Below, one piece after another: positions 35,125 to 47,214 of a DNA stretch of 64,000 nucleotides. Origin of the DNA: Ascidia mentula (lineage: Eukaryota; Chordata; Ascidiacea; Phlebobranchia; Ascidiidae); contig OX387197.1 in assembly GCA_947561715.1 (NCBI GenBank), positions 5,515,001-5,579,000 on the forward strand, read 5' to 3'. The notes below the pieces were generated by a model that was given only the letters and a program-made list of their open reading frames with translations, searched no databases and had not been told where the DNA came from. Made by a program: the position numbers and the translations under genes. Numbering within the stretch: position 1 is the stretch's first letter; the number at the start of each line of letters is the position of its first letter.

Positions 35125-38100
35125 TCAAGGCTTTGGCAGGTTACGCAGCAAATAGCTCAGCTTATTTGCTTTTGATTGAGTCATATCATCTTTAAGTTTT
35201 TGTACGTCTTGAAACGCCTAAAAATCGAAAAGTGTCTTTTACTGCCATTTCTAACAGAAATTTGAGATTTCCAGATTACAAACTTATTTTAGTAGCTGAC
35301 AGGTACCTGATCTACGTCTTCAGATTCCCATGAACAAAACGTAATTTGAACAGTATCAGTATCTGCATCTATCAAAGAATATGCACATGCTGGTCGGGAT
35401 ATATGCAGTAATTATCACAGTCATTTGCATTTTAGTAATTGACAGAATTGCGCTGTTTTAATCTACGCCTAAAAGAAATGACATCAAGATTGCCGTAATG
35501 AGCGGGATTTCGAAAATAGCATACTTTGTAGTCAATGCTTATGGCTATGAAATTTACGTATTATTTTGCTTTACTATTTCCGCGACGGAACACAGAGAAA
35601 AATTTACCTTGGCCCAAAAAATGTCATCACCGTAATACCGGCAAAAAATAGGTTTTAGATGTGTGGGTTTAGGTGACTGACATAAATGTGTCAGGGATTA
35701 CGTAGTATTAGAAATTGTAAAAAGTTAGGTTTGATATATTTTACCAGATAAACTGGTATCCTTCAATAGATTTCTCTGAAAATCTGGAACCATGTGTGAT
35801 TCAAACACATAAACTTCAACCAATTTTAGATTGACTGGATTCATTTTGTCAAATTCGTCCAAAGCAGCAGCGACGCTTTTCGCTACAAACTCAATTGGTG
35901 TTTTCATAATACCTACAAATATAAAAAGAGCAAAATCACAACGCAACTTTACTCCTTTGTTCGATCACGAATGCGAATAGGAAACATTTTCAAAAGTTTC
36001 AGTGTAAATTTCAAGACCGTCAGAAAGTGACATGATCGGTGTCAAATTGTAGTTTTATACGAATACTGTTGTTTATCAACTTTCGTACCTGTTCCAACTG
36101 CTGGAATAGCCAAGCTTTTAACGCCCAACAGTCTATCCGCCTCCACAAGACATTCAACGATAATATTTTTAAGTAGAATGATGTTAGTTGGAATTTCCAG
36201 GTGCAAAATATATTTGCACAATTTCCCTCCACTCGTAATCCGCAGATTGTCGGATTGAAAGATTGGGTTGTGGTGACATTCGTCAACAATGGCCTGACCC
36301 GCTTTTGCTATAAGAGCTTTCCCTAAAAATCCTGTGATGCAATCAAATACCAATTTACAAATTCAATTCCTTGAACAATTTATGGCATATTTATGGAAAT
36401 ACATGTTTTTATAAATGTGTTCAAACAAAACCTATGAAAATCGTTGTGATCATAAGGCTAGAATGGGGAGTGATTACCGGAATCATTTGAATACAATTTG
36501 CAGCATATATCGTGACCTATTGAATATATCGATAAAGCAAACCAAACATACCATTGAATGAAAACTGAAAAACTGAGTTCACAATGGCCTCACAGTCAGT
36601 AAATGTGATATCTCCATGCATGAGCGTAATGTTAAATGATTTTAAGGCTGTTTTACCAAGAACTGTTGGAGAAATATCTTCACTGGTAAAATTGAAAGCG
36701 TGAGAGAGAAGTTCCTGAAAAAATAACATAAAATAATAAAAAAGAAATATATTGGTTTGTGGTTTAAGCCAAATAACCAATCTGGAAGAGGGTAACTTTT
36801 GTTGTGGAAGGTATATGTCTGCAACACATCTATTTTTCTCAGCAATGAGATCAATTTCGTTCCGACCTTCTGGGCTGTGTAAGTATTGCACAATTTTTGA
36901 CCCCTTTAATGATTTCTCTGTGGTTCGAAGGCCAGCAATGATTTCCTCCAGCCAAGAGCACGCTTCAAGTCACGATTAAGTTTATTGTTCATGTTACGTG
37001 TTATATATCGTATACCTTACCCCTCAGTACTCGTGCAGAATCCCCTTTGAGGAAAATTATCGGCACTGTAGGTTTGAATTCTAATTGACATCCATCCAAT
37101 TTCTTTTCGCTGTCTTTATGTAAATGCAAGTATTTCTCAAGATATTCGATGACAAAACTTTTCGCATGAAACGATGCGGTGATGACAAGATTTTCCGCAA
37201 TGTGCAACCCAATTTCGTTGAGCGCTAATTTAAAATCTTTCGATACTCCAACGACATCAATGGTCGATGCAATGATCTTTAAATATTAGAAGTGTAATAA
37301 ACAGGCGTATAATTATTGTAACAACTTCTCATACATTTTCGTAAACTTGCGCAGCACCCGCACAAACTTGGCTTTTCAACCTCTTCCATTGCTCTGTTTT
37401 GACAACTTCTTGAATGTTTGCAACTTCCAACGTTTCTTGCTGAACGATGTCGATCAAAACCTTTTGTGCTTTTTCAATCTCAGCTGGGTCGCAGAACACT
37501 ATACACACGTCGTCCGATTTCAGTTGAAGGGAAGCTGTAAGCAGTAAGCATTTATTGAAGTTTTTCGCCAGTTTAAAATAAAAGCTGTATTTTTGGGATA
37601 TTATTTTTTAAATTAGTTCAGCAGATTTTGCAACTATTAACCGGAGAAAGTCATAACTTACAAAGTTTTCTTTGGAAAAATTAGGCAGGAAAAAGTTGTT
37701 TTCCGAAAGACTTATTCAAAAACAATAAACAAAATATTTCTTTCACAACCCCTCACACTTGCATACCAAAATAATTAAGAATACAATACTTGCGAGCCCA
37801 CCATTTATTCCCCGTTTGGAGAAGAACGATTGTATTTCTTTTCTGGTGCGAAATCCGCCTTCCGGATGCAGAGTCGCGAGTAGAAACCTTTTACGTAAAC
37901 CCATCTCGGACACTGGCCGTGTTTGAAAAGTCTAAAAAAGTAACATTTTTTGCAATTTGCGTTTGTAGCATACTTACAAAAAGTTTATAGATAAAGAGAA
38001 ATACTTTATAAATATACAATTTACTTTATAAAAATACAATTATCACTAAAATACAACAATGAATTACTCGATACCTGTACAGCACATTCAATGTTGGTCC

Positions 38101-40957
38101 TTGCCTCCTGTACATGTTGTCGTAATCCTGTCAACGTTATTGTCCCATTTTTCTCCTCGTTTTCACCAATTTTAATTTCAACATTTTTTTCCATGTCGGC
38201 AATGACTTTTGGAATCAAGTAACATTCGCGTATTGCCCTGCAAAAGTACTTCTACCAATGAGAGCCTTTAAATATCGACTGTACTACAGAACAACATGCG
38301 TGAAAATTCATGCACCCAATGTAATTTTTCAACTTATTTCATGTTTCAAGCGGATGATGTGTAACATACCAAATCATTTCCAAAGAATACTCCAAACTTA
38401 ATTCTTTCACGTTAAAGTTTTCGTCAATAAACTGCAAAACATCGTTGACGTCACTAGTAACACCAGTCACGTTTATAGCGCCTTCGTTGTTTCTAATTAA
38501 TCTAAAAACAAAAAGTTTGGCTGCACCAACTTTTTCGTGCTAATTTAGAAGGCATGGATATTACCTGAGATATATGTTAATTGGTTTGTCATTTCCCGCA
38601 TCAATCTTCACATACTCATGCTCTTCGTGCCATTTAAAAGCTGTCCGAATCCTCGTCAGATTTTCGGATCCGTATGTGACGGACTCGGTGCTGAATCGAC
38701 TGAAAAACTCGTTCATAATAGAAGTGCATATATTTTCATATTCTTCCTGGTTGTACTTGAGGTTTTCTTCTAAATTCTACCAAACATGGAAGCAAATCAT
38801 GTTCACACAGACTATAATACAAGTGAGCACAACACAAAACGATACCCAGGGTAATCGTTTTTTCGTTCAATTCACGAACCTCAGTAACAGGCAGAAAACA
38901 AAGTGATATTTCGTTCGATCTTTCCACCACCTCTAGTACTGATACGCCCTGGAGGTCATTGTGCAATTCGTCGAAACCGGATTTTGACTTGCGTATGTAA
39001 CGAATGACGTCAGGGCCAACTTTAGGGGATGCTCGAAATTCCTTTACGAGTGTTTCTGAACAAAAAAAACTACCCCATTAAAAAAAAACTCCCATTACGA
39101 ATCTGTTATTATTCAGTTCCAAGTCGAAGCAAATATTTTCAACGCAACAAAATTAAAACTTGACCTTTTCGTGCCGTTTGTTCAAATGTGACGTCTGAGT
39201 AACTTGTAGGATCACCTAAGGCAAAGAAACGATCAGCTGGCTGACCATGAGTCTTCGGTTCTACAAAGAGAAGAAATTTAGAAATGGTTTCTCGCTAATT
39301 GTTTTGTCAGCGGTGGGACATTAGTAACTGGATAAGACGCAGAAGGGACTCATATACCAATATACTGCGCTATAACCTACAGGGTCCAAATTTTCCTATT
39401 TCTTGGTTGATTTTACATTTACGAGGCTCTCTTTTTGTTTGATTTTTTCAGCTTCTAGTGCAAGCATAAGTCCAATTTAGATTCTACAATCCTTTTCATC
39501 ACTTCCTAATCCATAATTTTTTGCAACATCGAATCACATGATTTCATTTTTTTCGCTTCTGCACAATTGTTACTGTAGGACTGATAAGTGGACTGACATG
39601 TGAGTAGATATTTCGCTATAAATATTTCCCAAACACCAATTAGTACGTGGTTAAATAACCTGTAGAGTTCGGTACCTCCTGATATGTTTCGATGTTCTGT
39701 GGCCCACTTAGCTCTGCAATATCAAATTAAAGTAACAGATTTATCAACCAAACAAAACATTTGTACCCGGGGGAAAATTTTTGCGCGCCCACATGACATT
39801 GAGTGGAATGCATGGCTTTAAGTTTGCTGGTGGATAAATCTCATCCATTTTCTTCAGTACATCCGAGGCATGTTGCTCTACCACCGCTGAAAGTTGCTCG
39901 TCTAGAAGTTCTTCCAACCTATCGCACACTTCGGTCATCGTAGGGCGAGATGACGGGTTTTGATCCCAACACTGCTTCATTATTTCTTCGAGCTTTTCCA
40001 CTATAGCCTGGTCGCGGTCATCAAGAGATGCCTTCCAATGTGCGATTGCATCACAATTGGGTCGAAGCCCTTCCCTAATTTCGTTTAGTAATGCTGCATG
40101 GTCATCTGATCCACATGTGTAGGGATTTTCACGGGTGAGAACCATATGCAATAGAATAGCAAATGAGTAAATGTCCAACTCTTTTGTTGGCTTCATGGCA
40201 AGATCTTTTAGCTTTTCCGGTGCTGTGTAGTATGGGGTGTATTGAATTTTCTTCTTCTTACTCTTTTCTGGAGTAGTCACATTAATCGATGAGGTTAAGG
40301 TGGCCAATTCAGCTGTACCGAAGTCGCACAATTTACAAATCAACAACCCTGTTAAAAGGAAGTTTTCTGGTTTTACGTCACCATGAACTAAGCGTTTATC
40401 CAAAAATCTGTGACAACACGCCAAAGCCTTTGCAATGTTGGACAGCAACCAAACTCGCAGGACTACGCTGAGTGGAATTCTCTTGTCGAGCAGGAGTACC
40501 CGGAGGTTTCCATTTTTGCAATATTCCATCACAATTCCCATGGCGAAATCTAATTTCACCCAGCCAAGAACACGCACTATGTTATTGTGATTTAATTTTT
40601 TCAGATGACTCATTTCCTCCTTTATTCTGCAAAAATCAACCACTGAATATTAATGCTTTAAACATTAGCGTGAAACGCATCATCTTACGTATTTTCTACA
40701 AATGCCTTTTCTTGTGGTCCTCCGGTGACATGAAAGATTTTTACTGCAACGTACTTTTTCAAGACCCTGTGGTAGCCATACCAGACCTGGCCAAAGCCAC
40801 CAGACCCCGCTTCATGTTGGTCATTATCGAAATAAATATCTTTCGCGTTGAATTCGGCCAACTAAATAGAGAAAGAAGCACATTTAAAGCAAAACGGTCA
40901 TATACATGATACTGGCTTTCATTAGGTTTTCATACTTACACCCTCAATATTTGACAT
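35125..40957 (-). CDS. Kinase-RRM/KH-macrodomain fusion (PARP14-like N-terminal half on a RIPK-like kinase)
   Basis: Eighteen exons, listed 5' to 3': 40940-40957, 40689-40861, 39767-40626, 39660-39713, 39165-39260, 38846-39055, 38565-38769, 38370-38501, 38075-38237, 37790-37931, 37335-37534, 37021-37276, 36778-36962, 36552-36714, 36089-36331, 35745-35912, 35307-35368, 35125-35217. They sum to 1,140 residues with every phase matching. Residues ~10-305 are the same non-RD kinase (GSGGFGQVW, VAVK, HGDVKPEN, DFGTAEL, TAPEKL). The linker has DRFFALGDPT. A run of ~600 residues follows with short repeating units like the RRM/KH stretch of PARP14/PARP9 (for example ITLTGLRQHVQEA and INVTGVTSDVNDVLQF). 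A macrodomain comes at ~905-1045 (GDITFTDCEAIVN, IPAVGTG). It lacks the usual NAAN and Gly-rich loop, so ADP-ribose hydrolysis is doubtful. No PARP domain is present. Confidence 0.75.
39989..40945 (-). repeat. Right arm of the ~1 kb inverted duplication (kinase module)
   Basis: Inverted partner of 29366-30325, with the same kinase exons and near-identical intron 1. In this arm the kinase continues normally past VEKL into EEIMKQCWDQNP. Confidence 0.75.
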
Positions 40958-41521
40958 TGTATAGACTGCACACCGAGTCTATGATCTTTCGAAAAGCAGT
41001 AGTGGTAGGTGTTTTTCTTCAATTTTGTTTACAATGTACAGCAGCAAATGTGCAGCGATCAAACGATTTTATCTTGCTTGCACTGTTTCTGTCAAAAAAA
41101 ACGATAGTTTTCACAGTGATAATGACTAAGACAAATATGACTTCAATTGCCCAAATATTTTTTCATACCACAGTAGTTTGAAACTAGTCCTATGTGGATA
41201 GTAGCATATTACGAGTATTGCAACCTATATGAAAATATGAGCCTCAAACTGGGTCTTAACAATATAATTTATGATCGATGGAAAATCCTATTTGATTAAC
41301 GCCTTTGACCTAAGATCGCACGTGAGTTCTAATTGTTGTGTTTTCTAACCTGACTTTAATTGAAAACCTAATGCAAACGCTACACCAACATTTATTGTAT
41401 CAAGATCGGTTTTGAGTACAGTTTTAATACACACAAGAATACCAATGCGAAACTTAGTGAATTGAAGACACTCAGATAGAACTGAACAAAACCGAATCAC
41501 AAAACCAAAATAACTGAGGTG

Positions 41522-41596
41522 AGCATAGTACAGCTACCCTGCCTCGCATAGTACAGCTACCCTGCCCTGCCTTGCCTCGCCTCGCCTCGCCTCACC
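41522..41596. repeat. Tandem 25-base repeat plus CTCGC microsatellite
   Basis: Two direct copies of GCATAGTACAGCTACCCTGC spaced by about 25 bases, then a degenerate run of five-base CCTCG units. Confidence 0.7.
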
Positions 41597-42486
41597 TAAA
41601 CGCACACGGAAAGTTCATTATTAAAATCGGAGAGAAAAAAAGCGATCGAAGGCTAGCCTTACTGTGCAAACAAGCACGGTTCATTTTTTGCGCCCTGCTA
41701 TTTCTCGAATTATTGCTTTCACAGTCTTATTTATCATCACATAAAACTTGCGTTGTCTTCTTGGTGTCTTTTCTCACCCAACCACGTTGTTGAAAAATGA
41801 AATTCGAAGCTTCTAGATGAAAACAAGCAATGTTTACGAAGCAGATAAAGCACGCCTATCACGTTGGTTAAAAGCGACGTTCCGCCATGATTCGTTCGTA
41901 GGCGTCGAACGTGTGTTGACGAATGCGGAAGAAACAATGCTTAACCGCTTTTCTATACAGTTAAATCTTTTGCAGGGAGGTGATTCATTGGTAGGCTGCA
42001 TGTAATATTTTGGCAAACTCCATTAATCATACCATATGTAGTTAATTTGGTAGCCTAAAATTAATCCTTTAAAATGTTGTCTGATGACTAAAATCGGAAC
42101 AACATCATTTGAGCATTCCGTAATATCAAGTTGAATCTAGAACTGGATAGTATTACGGATTGTGGAGAGCAACAAGCATTCGAAATGTTACGCACACGAA
42201 ACATGCGCCAGAACCTCAGGAAAAATACCAGGTGCCAATCATAGTTATGAGCAAAGTAGTAGACGCTTGTTCAAAAAACGAGGTGTCTTTCCAGAAGTGA
42301 CACATTTGGAGTGGCACTTAAGTAATATTGTATTATGACTTCCAACCAAACTGCATTTCCAATTCTGTTCCACCACAACAAAACATACGGTTAATATGTG
42401 CATGTGAGACTGTCACATAACCTACTATTCGCATTCGGACAAATCTGATTAATTTCGACTTCACAGCAATCATAACAACATACCAG

Positions 42487-42492
42487 TTTATT
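42487..42492 (-). promoter_or_regulatory. Polyadenylation signal of UNC93-like gene 1
   Basis: AATAAA on the minus strand about 155 bases after the stop codon at 42647-42649. Confidence 0.5.
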
Positions 42493-42646
42493 AACAATAT
42501 TTATATATTAGTAATATGTTCATTTTTTCTGCACCACATACGCTATGCCACAAAATAATATATGTACACAAAAAATATATGTACATTTGGGTGGTCATGA
42601 TTTAAACTATCGCTAGATGTTAAGCATAACAGTTTTACTTTCAGTG

Positions 42647-45459
42647 CTAATCTTTCATCGATTTTTTGTTTTTGAATTCTGCAACACCTGGGGGGGAACA
42701 AATTACGATTAACAAATAAAAAGTCACATAGAAGCAAAATAAAAATAACTTACTAAAAGCTCCCATGCTAAATAATAACAGAACGAGTTGGAAGTAGATC
42801 TTGTATCTTACGCACACTGCAGTGCTCCAACCTGATTGAAATGCATAACCGCCCATCATAAAAAGCGACCAAACCACCATAGCATTTTCTCGATCGTCGG
42901 GAAAGAAGGCAGCATGGGCGGCTGTTAAATGTCGTGTATATGCTTTGTTTAATAATTCAGCCATTCATAAAATTTGTTTATCGGTATCGTTTCTATAAAA
43001 GGCATAATTTCGTTCATGGCATGGTATTTTAGGTTATTGGCACGATGATAATATCTGGAGAACGTACACTTTAAGTTAAAATACTCACACTGTACAGCCG
43101 GCAAATTGCAAGTCTAATTATTGTTAGTGGCAGACGTACTCGCATCCATATTAAGAATGTCGCTTCAATAAACCTAATTTAATCAAAACGGACTTAATTC
43201 CAAGGCGACCGATGTACGTATTCTAATGTAAAATACCTGAACTAATGGGAGATCGAATTCCATTTGCAAAACCCATCAACCCGAACAAGATATAGACCAA
43301 CCACTTAGAAGATTCTGTCGGCATCCAAAACAAGACGGTTAGACATGTTGTCATTTCCATCAGCGTACAAATTAAAAGTGGCAACTGAAATCCATATTTT
43401 CCTGATAATTTTCCAATTAGAAATGCGACGAAGGCATTAATGGCACTGAACGTGGCCATGCACAGAGGCACCTGGAATTAAACAACCTTAAAAACTGCAT
43501 TCCTTGTGGCATTTGGTAAACCTAAAATACCCTAATTCCAAGTACTGAAACTCAATTTGAGATACGAAAGAATAATTAACACAATGAGAATCCGGTATGT
43601 CTTACCTGGTCAACACCAAGAATGCATGAGGTTAGGGATCTCGGCATTTCGACGAAGATGAACCCATGCATTACACCAAGGCTAAATGGCGTTGGGATTA
43701 TGAGAAGTTGTTTGGTTTTCAACATCTGGCGAAATGTACTTTGCACAGAATATAGAGCCAGGTGAAATCCCTTTAAAGCAAGTAAATAGAACGATACATG
43801 TGGAGTAAGGAATTAGGGTGAAAAAAATAAGTAAAACAAATAAACACAGACTAGAAGCGGTGATAATTCAACAACAGCGCTGTGTGTTCCTACCTTTACT
43901 TTAATCTCATTTTCAATGGCAACATCATCTCTTTGACTTTCAATAGGTTCGGAAGATGCTGGAAGTCCGTGTGGAATGTAAGGCGGGCTTCGGAAGGTGG
44001 CATCACCTGTGCCTACTGTATTATGGTTAATCTCCCATGGTTTTGTAATCTCTTCTTCCTCTATCTCATTGTAAAAACCTTTTAGAGAAACGCTGTTACT
44101 ACGTTTTCTAATTTTTACCCCCGCTCCTAATTCAGGTGTTTCAACGAAGAACCCCTGAATTGTTACAGCGATTAGAGTCAGACCCATGAAAACACCAAAC
44201 ACGATGTAAAGTGTGGTTTGAGGTGGGACGTACTGGGCCAGGTTTTGTTGCGTTACGTTCGGGTCCTGACAATCGTTGGCGCCACAAATAGAAAAGTCGC
44301 GTTGTTTTGATGTTTTGTTCGGGTTGGTTGAGTTTGTAGGGAAAACACGGGTGGAGCCTCCAACATAGAGAATGCAATAGGTCATCAGGTGACACATAAC
44401 CTGTAACAGAAAGTTTCTTGCAACAAAGTCTTCTGTAATTTATGGTTGATTTTTTTTTGCTGATTATACCTCAGCACTTAAACTTACCGATGATAAGTAC
44501 AAAACACCAGAAAAATAGCCAAGAAATTGGGTGTTGTAGAATTTACATTCCTTCTTTCCAAACCTGGCGTATCTTCGACCGAAATGTACGCAATAAATCA
44601 TGAAGGCAGGCCAAGTTATGGCTTCACCTATTCCTACAAGCGCTCCACTGATGGTCAACATGTAGATATCTGAATTATAACATTTAAACATTTAATACTT
44701 TGAAGGTTAGATTTTGGCAAGATATTTATTGTTTATAATATCGTGTATAATAACTGTTTGAAGTATGATAAAAAATTAGACCTACTTGAGTAGTAGTTGG
44801 AGCAGATGTAGAGAAAGTGAATGAGGTAAGCAGCTATTAGCGCCCGTTTAACACCAAGAAACTGGAAAACAACCGGAGTGCCTGTGATGAGGAATATAGT
44901 TGTGGTTGAGTAAAGAGCCGTGGTTGATGTCACCCCTGAAAAAATCACAAAGCAGATGACATAAATTATTTTTTACCCGTCTTTTTTCGGATTTCACTAC
45001 AAAAAACAGGCATAGTGTCAATAGTCTGGTATTTAACGATTAGTAAGCTTTCTTAACAGCGTATACTCGGTGTTCTCATATGAAGTAATAGCTCTTACGC
45101 AACTACACGTGCGGCGGTTCGAAATAAATTGACCACAAAATAACAAACATTTTCCAACATATTTTACCAACGCCGTTGACGATGTTCACGCTTGACTGCA
45201 GAGTGAGCATCGAGTAATACGAACCCATGGTTAGAACAACAGCAGCCATAAATAACCCGAATTTGAGCTTCACATCCCTTTTCTCCTTTCGATACATCGC
45301 TTGCACTGTATGACTTACCGTATCGAAAATAGGATACGAACCAAAATTTTGTATTTCTGTTTTTATCAAGCGTAGATGTTCCTTAATGATAGGAAAATTG
45401 TTAGGATCATAACGACTATTCCTCTTTTCTTCTGAATGTAATAGCTGACAAAATACCAT
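42647..45459 (-). CDS. UNC93-like multi-pass membrane protein, copy 1
   Basis: Eight exons, 5' to 3': 45168-45459, 44786-44935, 44488-44669, 43894-44400, 43606-43770, 43237-43471, 42754-42921, 42647-42687. Up to 579 residues, or 525 if translation starts at the ATG at 45297, where the paralogues begin to agree. The fold is MFS-like with about 11-12 membrane segments. UNC93 marks are SMLTLQSSVNIVNG in segment 1, AYLIHFLY, GIGEAITWPAFMIYCVHFG, NTQFLGYFSGV, the lumenal FSICGANDCQDPN loop, PPQTTLYIVFGVF, and STFRQMLKTKQLLIIPTPF followed by CILGVDQ. A large charged loop sits in exon 4. The family includes UNC93A, and UNC93B1, which escorts nucleic-acid-sensing Toll-like receptors. Which role applies cannot be told here. 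Confidence 0.85.
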
Positions 45460-47214
45460 AATTTCCCATTAAATGTTTACAAACTTTCATGAGTTTTCTT
45501 AAATTTTACAAATTCGTTCTTTTCTACGCGTAAAAAGCAATAAAATTTTTCAACAACAAACGGATAGAACAAGTTGCAGTCCTACCGCAACCAAGTAAAA
45601 TCAAATCTACGTTGCATTTTGGCCTCCCAGTGAGCTTGATGTGCAAACTGTTGTCGAGCGTGAAGTTATGGGTTGCGCATGCCTTAGCATGTTTCCTTAG
45701 CCTAACACGGTCACGCAAAAGCAAGTACGCTGCACCTTACAAGCTTGCATTGCAGTTTGTTGAAAAAGTTGCACAAGACCAATCGTTTTCTATATACAGA
45801 AATATCTTATCTCACGTATATATTATGTACACGCATACAACGACTGATCATTTAATTCGGATTGGAACATGCACCTCTATATATATTTTTGCTACCTTTA
45901 GTTTTCGCGCTGTTCCGGTGCAACACGCAATGGTGTGGCTATATACTGACTGCTCTATTTGCTGTACAGTGCTTGTCTTGAGTAAGATTCTAATAAAACT
46001 GCTCATTTCGGACACGGATGATTTTTTTGCCAAACTTACAGGGTTCTACCTTGTCAGCTTGGTCAATTATTCTGTCCCCCTGTCAAGTTTAAGATTTATA
46101 GACTTTGACTATTCGGAAAAAGGCAAACAGACCGAAAACTGAGACACCTTCTTAAGCAAATAAAGAGGTGTGGTGCATGTCTTCGTCTGGCTATTTAGCT
46201 AACAAGATCGTCACCAAAGCTGAGATCCGTTCGTTCACTCATCCATTGGGACAAGTATAGTTTTGAAAAATTTCAACGGTAAAATTATTTTGCGGAACTT
46301 TCTACTCGTTTCAAACATTAACACTTTCGTTGAATCGTTACTACAGGACAACAATACTTGTGACCGTAAAATACGGCTATAACAATTAAAATACCACCAC
46401 TGAGAAAGAATACGCAGTAGAAAAAGAACATACAATTGTATGGTTCATTAGGTTTGCAGGCATTGCAGCCTAGCTGGATCAGCCACTTTTTCCTGTAAAG
46501 TCGGAGCAAGATTAGAAAAATCAAGCTCCCGGTGAGGTTTAAACTCACGACCCTGGGCTTACCAGGCCCAACGTTCCACTAACGGAGCTACAGGAGGCTC
46601 TGTGGTTTCCCGGGGTATATTGTGGCCAAGGTACACTGGTGCGCAAGCGCACAACTTGCCAAGTAACCTTCACATATGGCATGAAATATTACTGCGTTAC
46701 AATTTTATGGTTCAGTAAGACATTTTGATCTTTTATTCCTTTTTTCCGTCGTGTATTTCAACTATAATATCGTAACATTACATGAGTTTGTTAAAAAGTC
46801 ATCAGGAAGTAATTTCCATTCTGCAGAGGTTAGAAGTAGGTTTGCATGAAGTAGGATGTCACAAAAAATCTAAATACTGTTCGTCACATTATAAACAGCT
46901 TCTAGTTTTCCAAATTTTATATTTCGTGTCACAAATTGGATTCCATTCCTAGTCAAGAATAAAGATATTTTACTTTATCACAAACTACGCAGTAGGAAAT
47001 TCGAAGTTTTTTTTTTTCAAAGTGGCTCCATGCCTGGACCCGTATAGTTATATTGTAATTATCATGAAACTATGGATTTTAGTTGCCACTTTTCGTGTCC
47101 TTTTTAACCATGTTGTTATGGAATGTTTTCCAAAAATACTTGTTTTCCAAAAAAATAAGAACCAGTCTTAAATATCTTTACTTTGCAGACATTAGAGGGC
47201 GATAATAGAACGCT
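45460..47214. other. Spacer between UNC93-like copies 1 and 2
   Basis: The left part is the 5' flank of copy 1. Parts of it (near 45620-45780) recur in the flank of copy 2 (near 50120-50220). The long + frame at 45612-46142 lies in this duplicated flank and has no family resemblance. A tRNA-like SINE head lies at 46524-46598. A possible minus-strand AATAAA for copy 2 lies at 46734-46739. Confidence 0.5.
46524..46598 (-). repeat. tRNA-like SINE head
   Basis: The minus strand folds as a near-complete tRNA: acceptor CCTCCTG with CGGGAGC, a D-arm TAGCTCCGTTAGTGGAAC, an anticodon arm TGGGC-CTGGTAA-GCCCA (loop triplet GGT), and a T-arm GTGAG-TTTAAAC-CTCAC. The end base pair and the T-loop C are lost, and GGT is not the normal animal Thr anticodon. 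I therefore call a tRNA-derived repeat rather than a tRNA gene. The sequence after it (CTTGATTTTTC..TGCTCCGA) matches the copy at 22.85 kb, which supports a SINE body. Confidence 0.65.

Larger units (their letters stand above)
40958..42646. other. Spacer between the kinase cluster and the UNC93-like array
   Basis: 5' flank of the kinase-macrodomain gene and 3' flank of the first UNC93-like gene. Two copies of a ~25-base unit containing CATAGTACAGCTACCCTGC lie at about 41522-41568, followed by a short CCTCG/CCTTG run to about 41596. TTTATT at 42487-42492 is AATAAA on the minus strand. No gene is recognised. Confidence 0.5.

Noticed and set aside
34682-35128. A 148-codon minus-strand frame after the kinase-macrodomain gene
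   Set aside because: It overlaps that gene's last exon in another frame. The phase-matched final exon (35125-35217) explains the coding signal.
35580-35680. An extra exon between exons 16 and 17 of the kinase-macrodomain gene
   Set aside because: A donor-like site exists, but no acceptor gives an open frame in phase, and the gene closes correctly without it.
45612-46142. A 176-codon + strand open frame with hydrophobic runs
   Set aside because: It lies in the duplicated 5' flank of the UNC93-like genes. The counterpart flank near 50.1 kb does not keep the frame open, and no family resemblance is seen.
46524-46598. A working tRNA-Thr gene
   Set aside because: The end base pair fails, the T-loop C is lost, GGT is not the usual animal Thr anticodon, and the flank is shared with another copy, so it is a tRNA-derived repeat.
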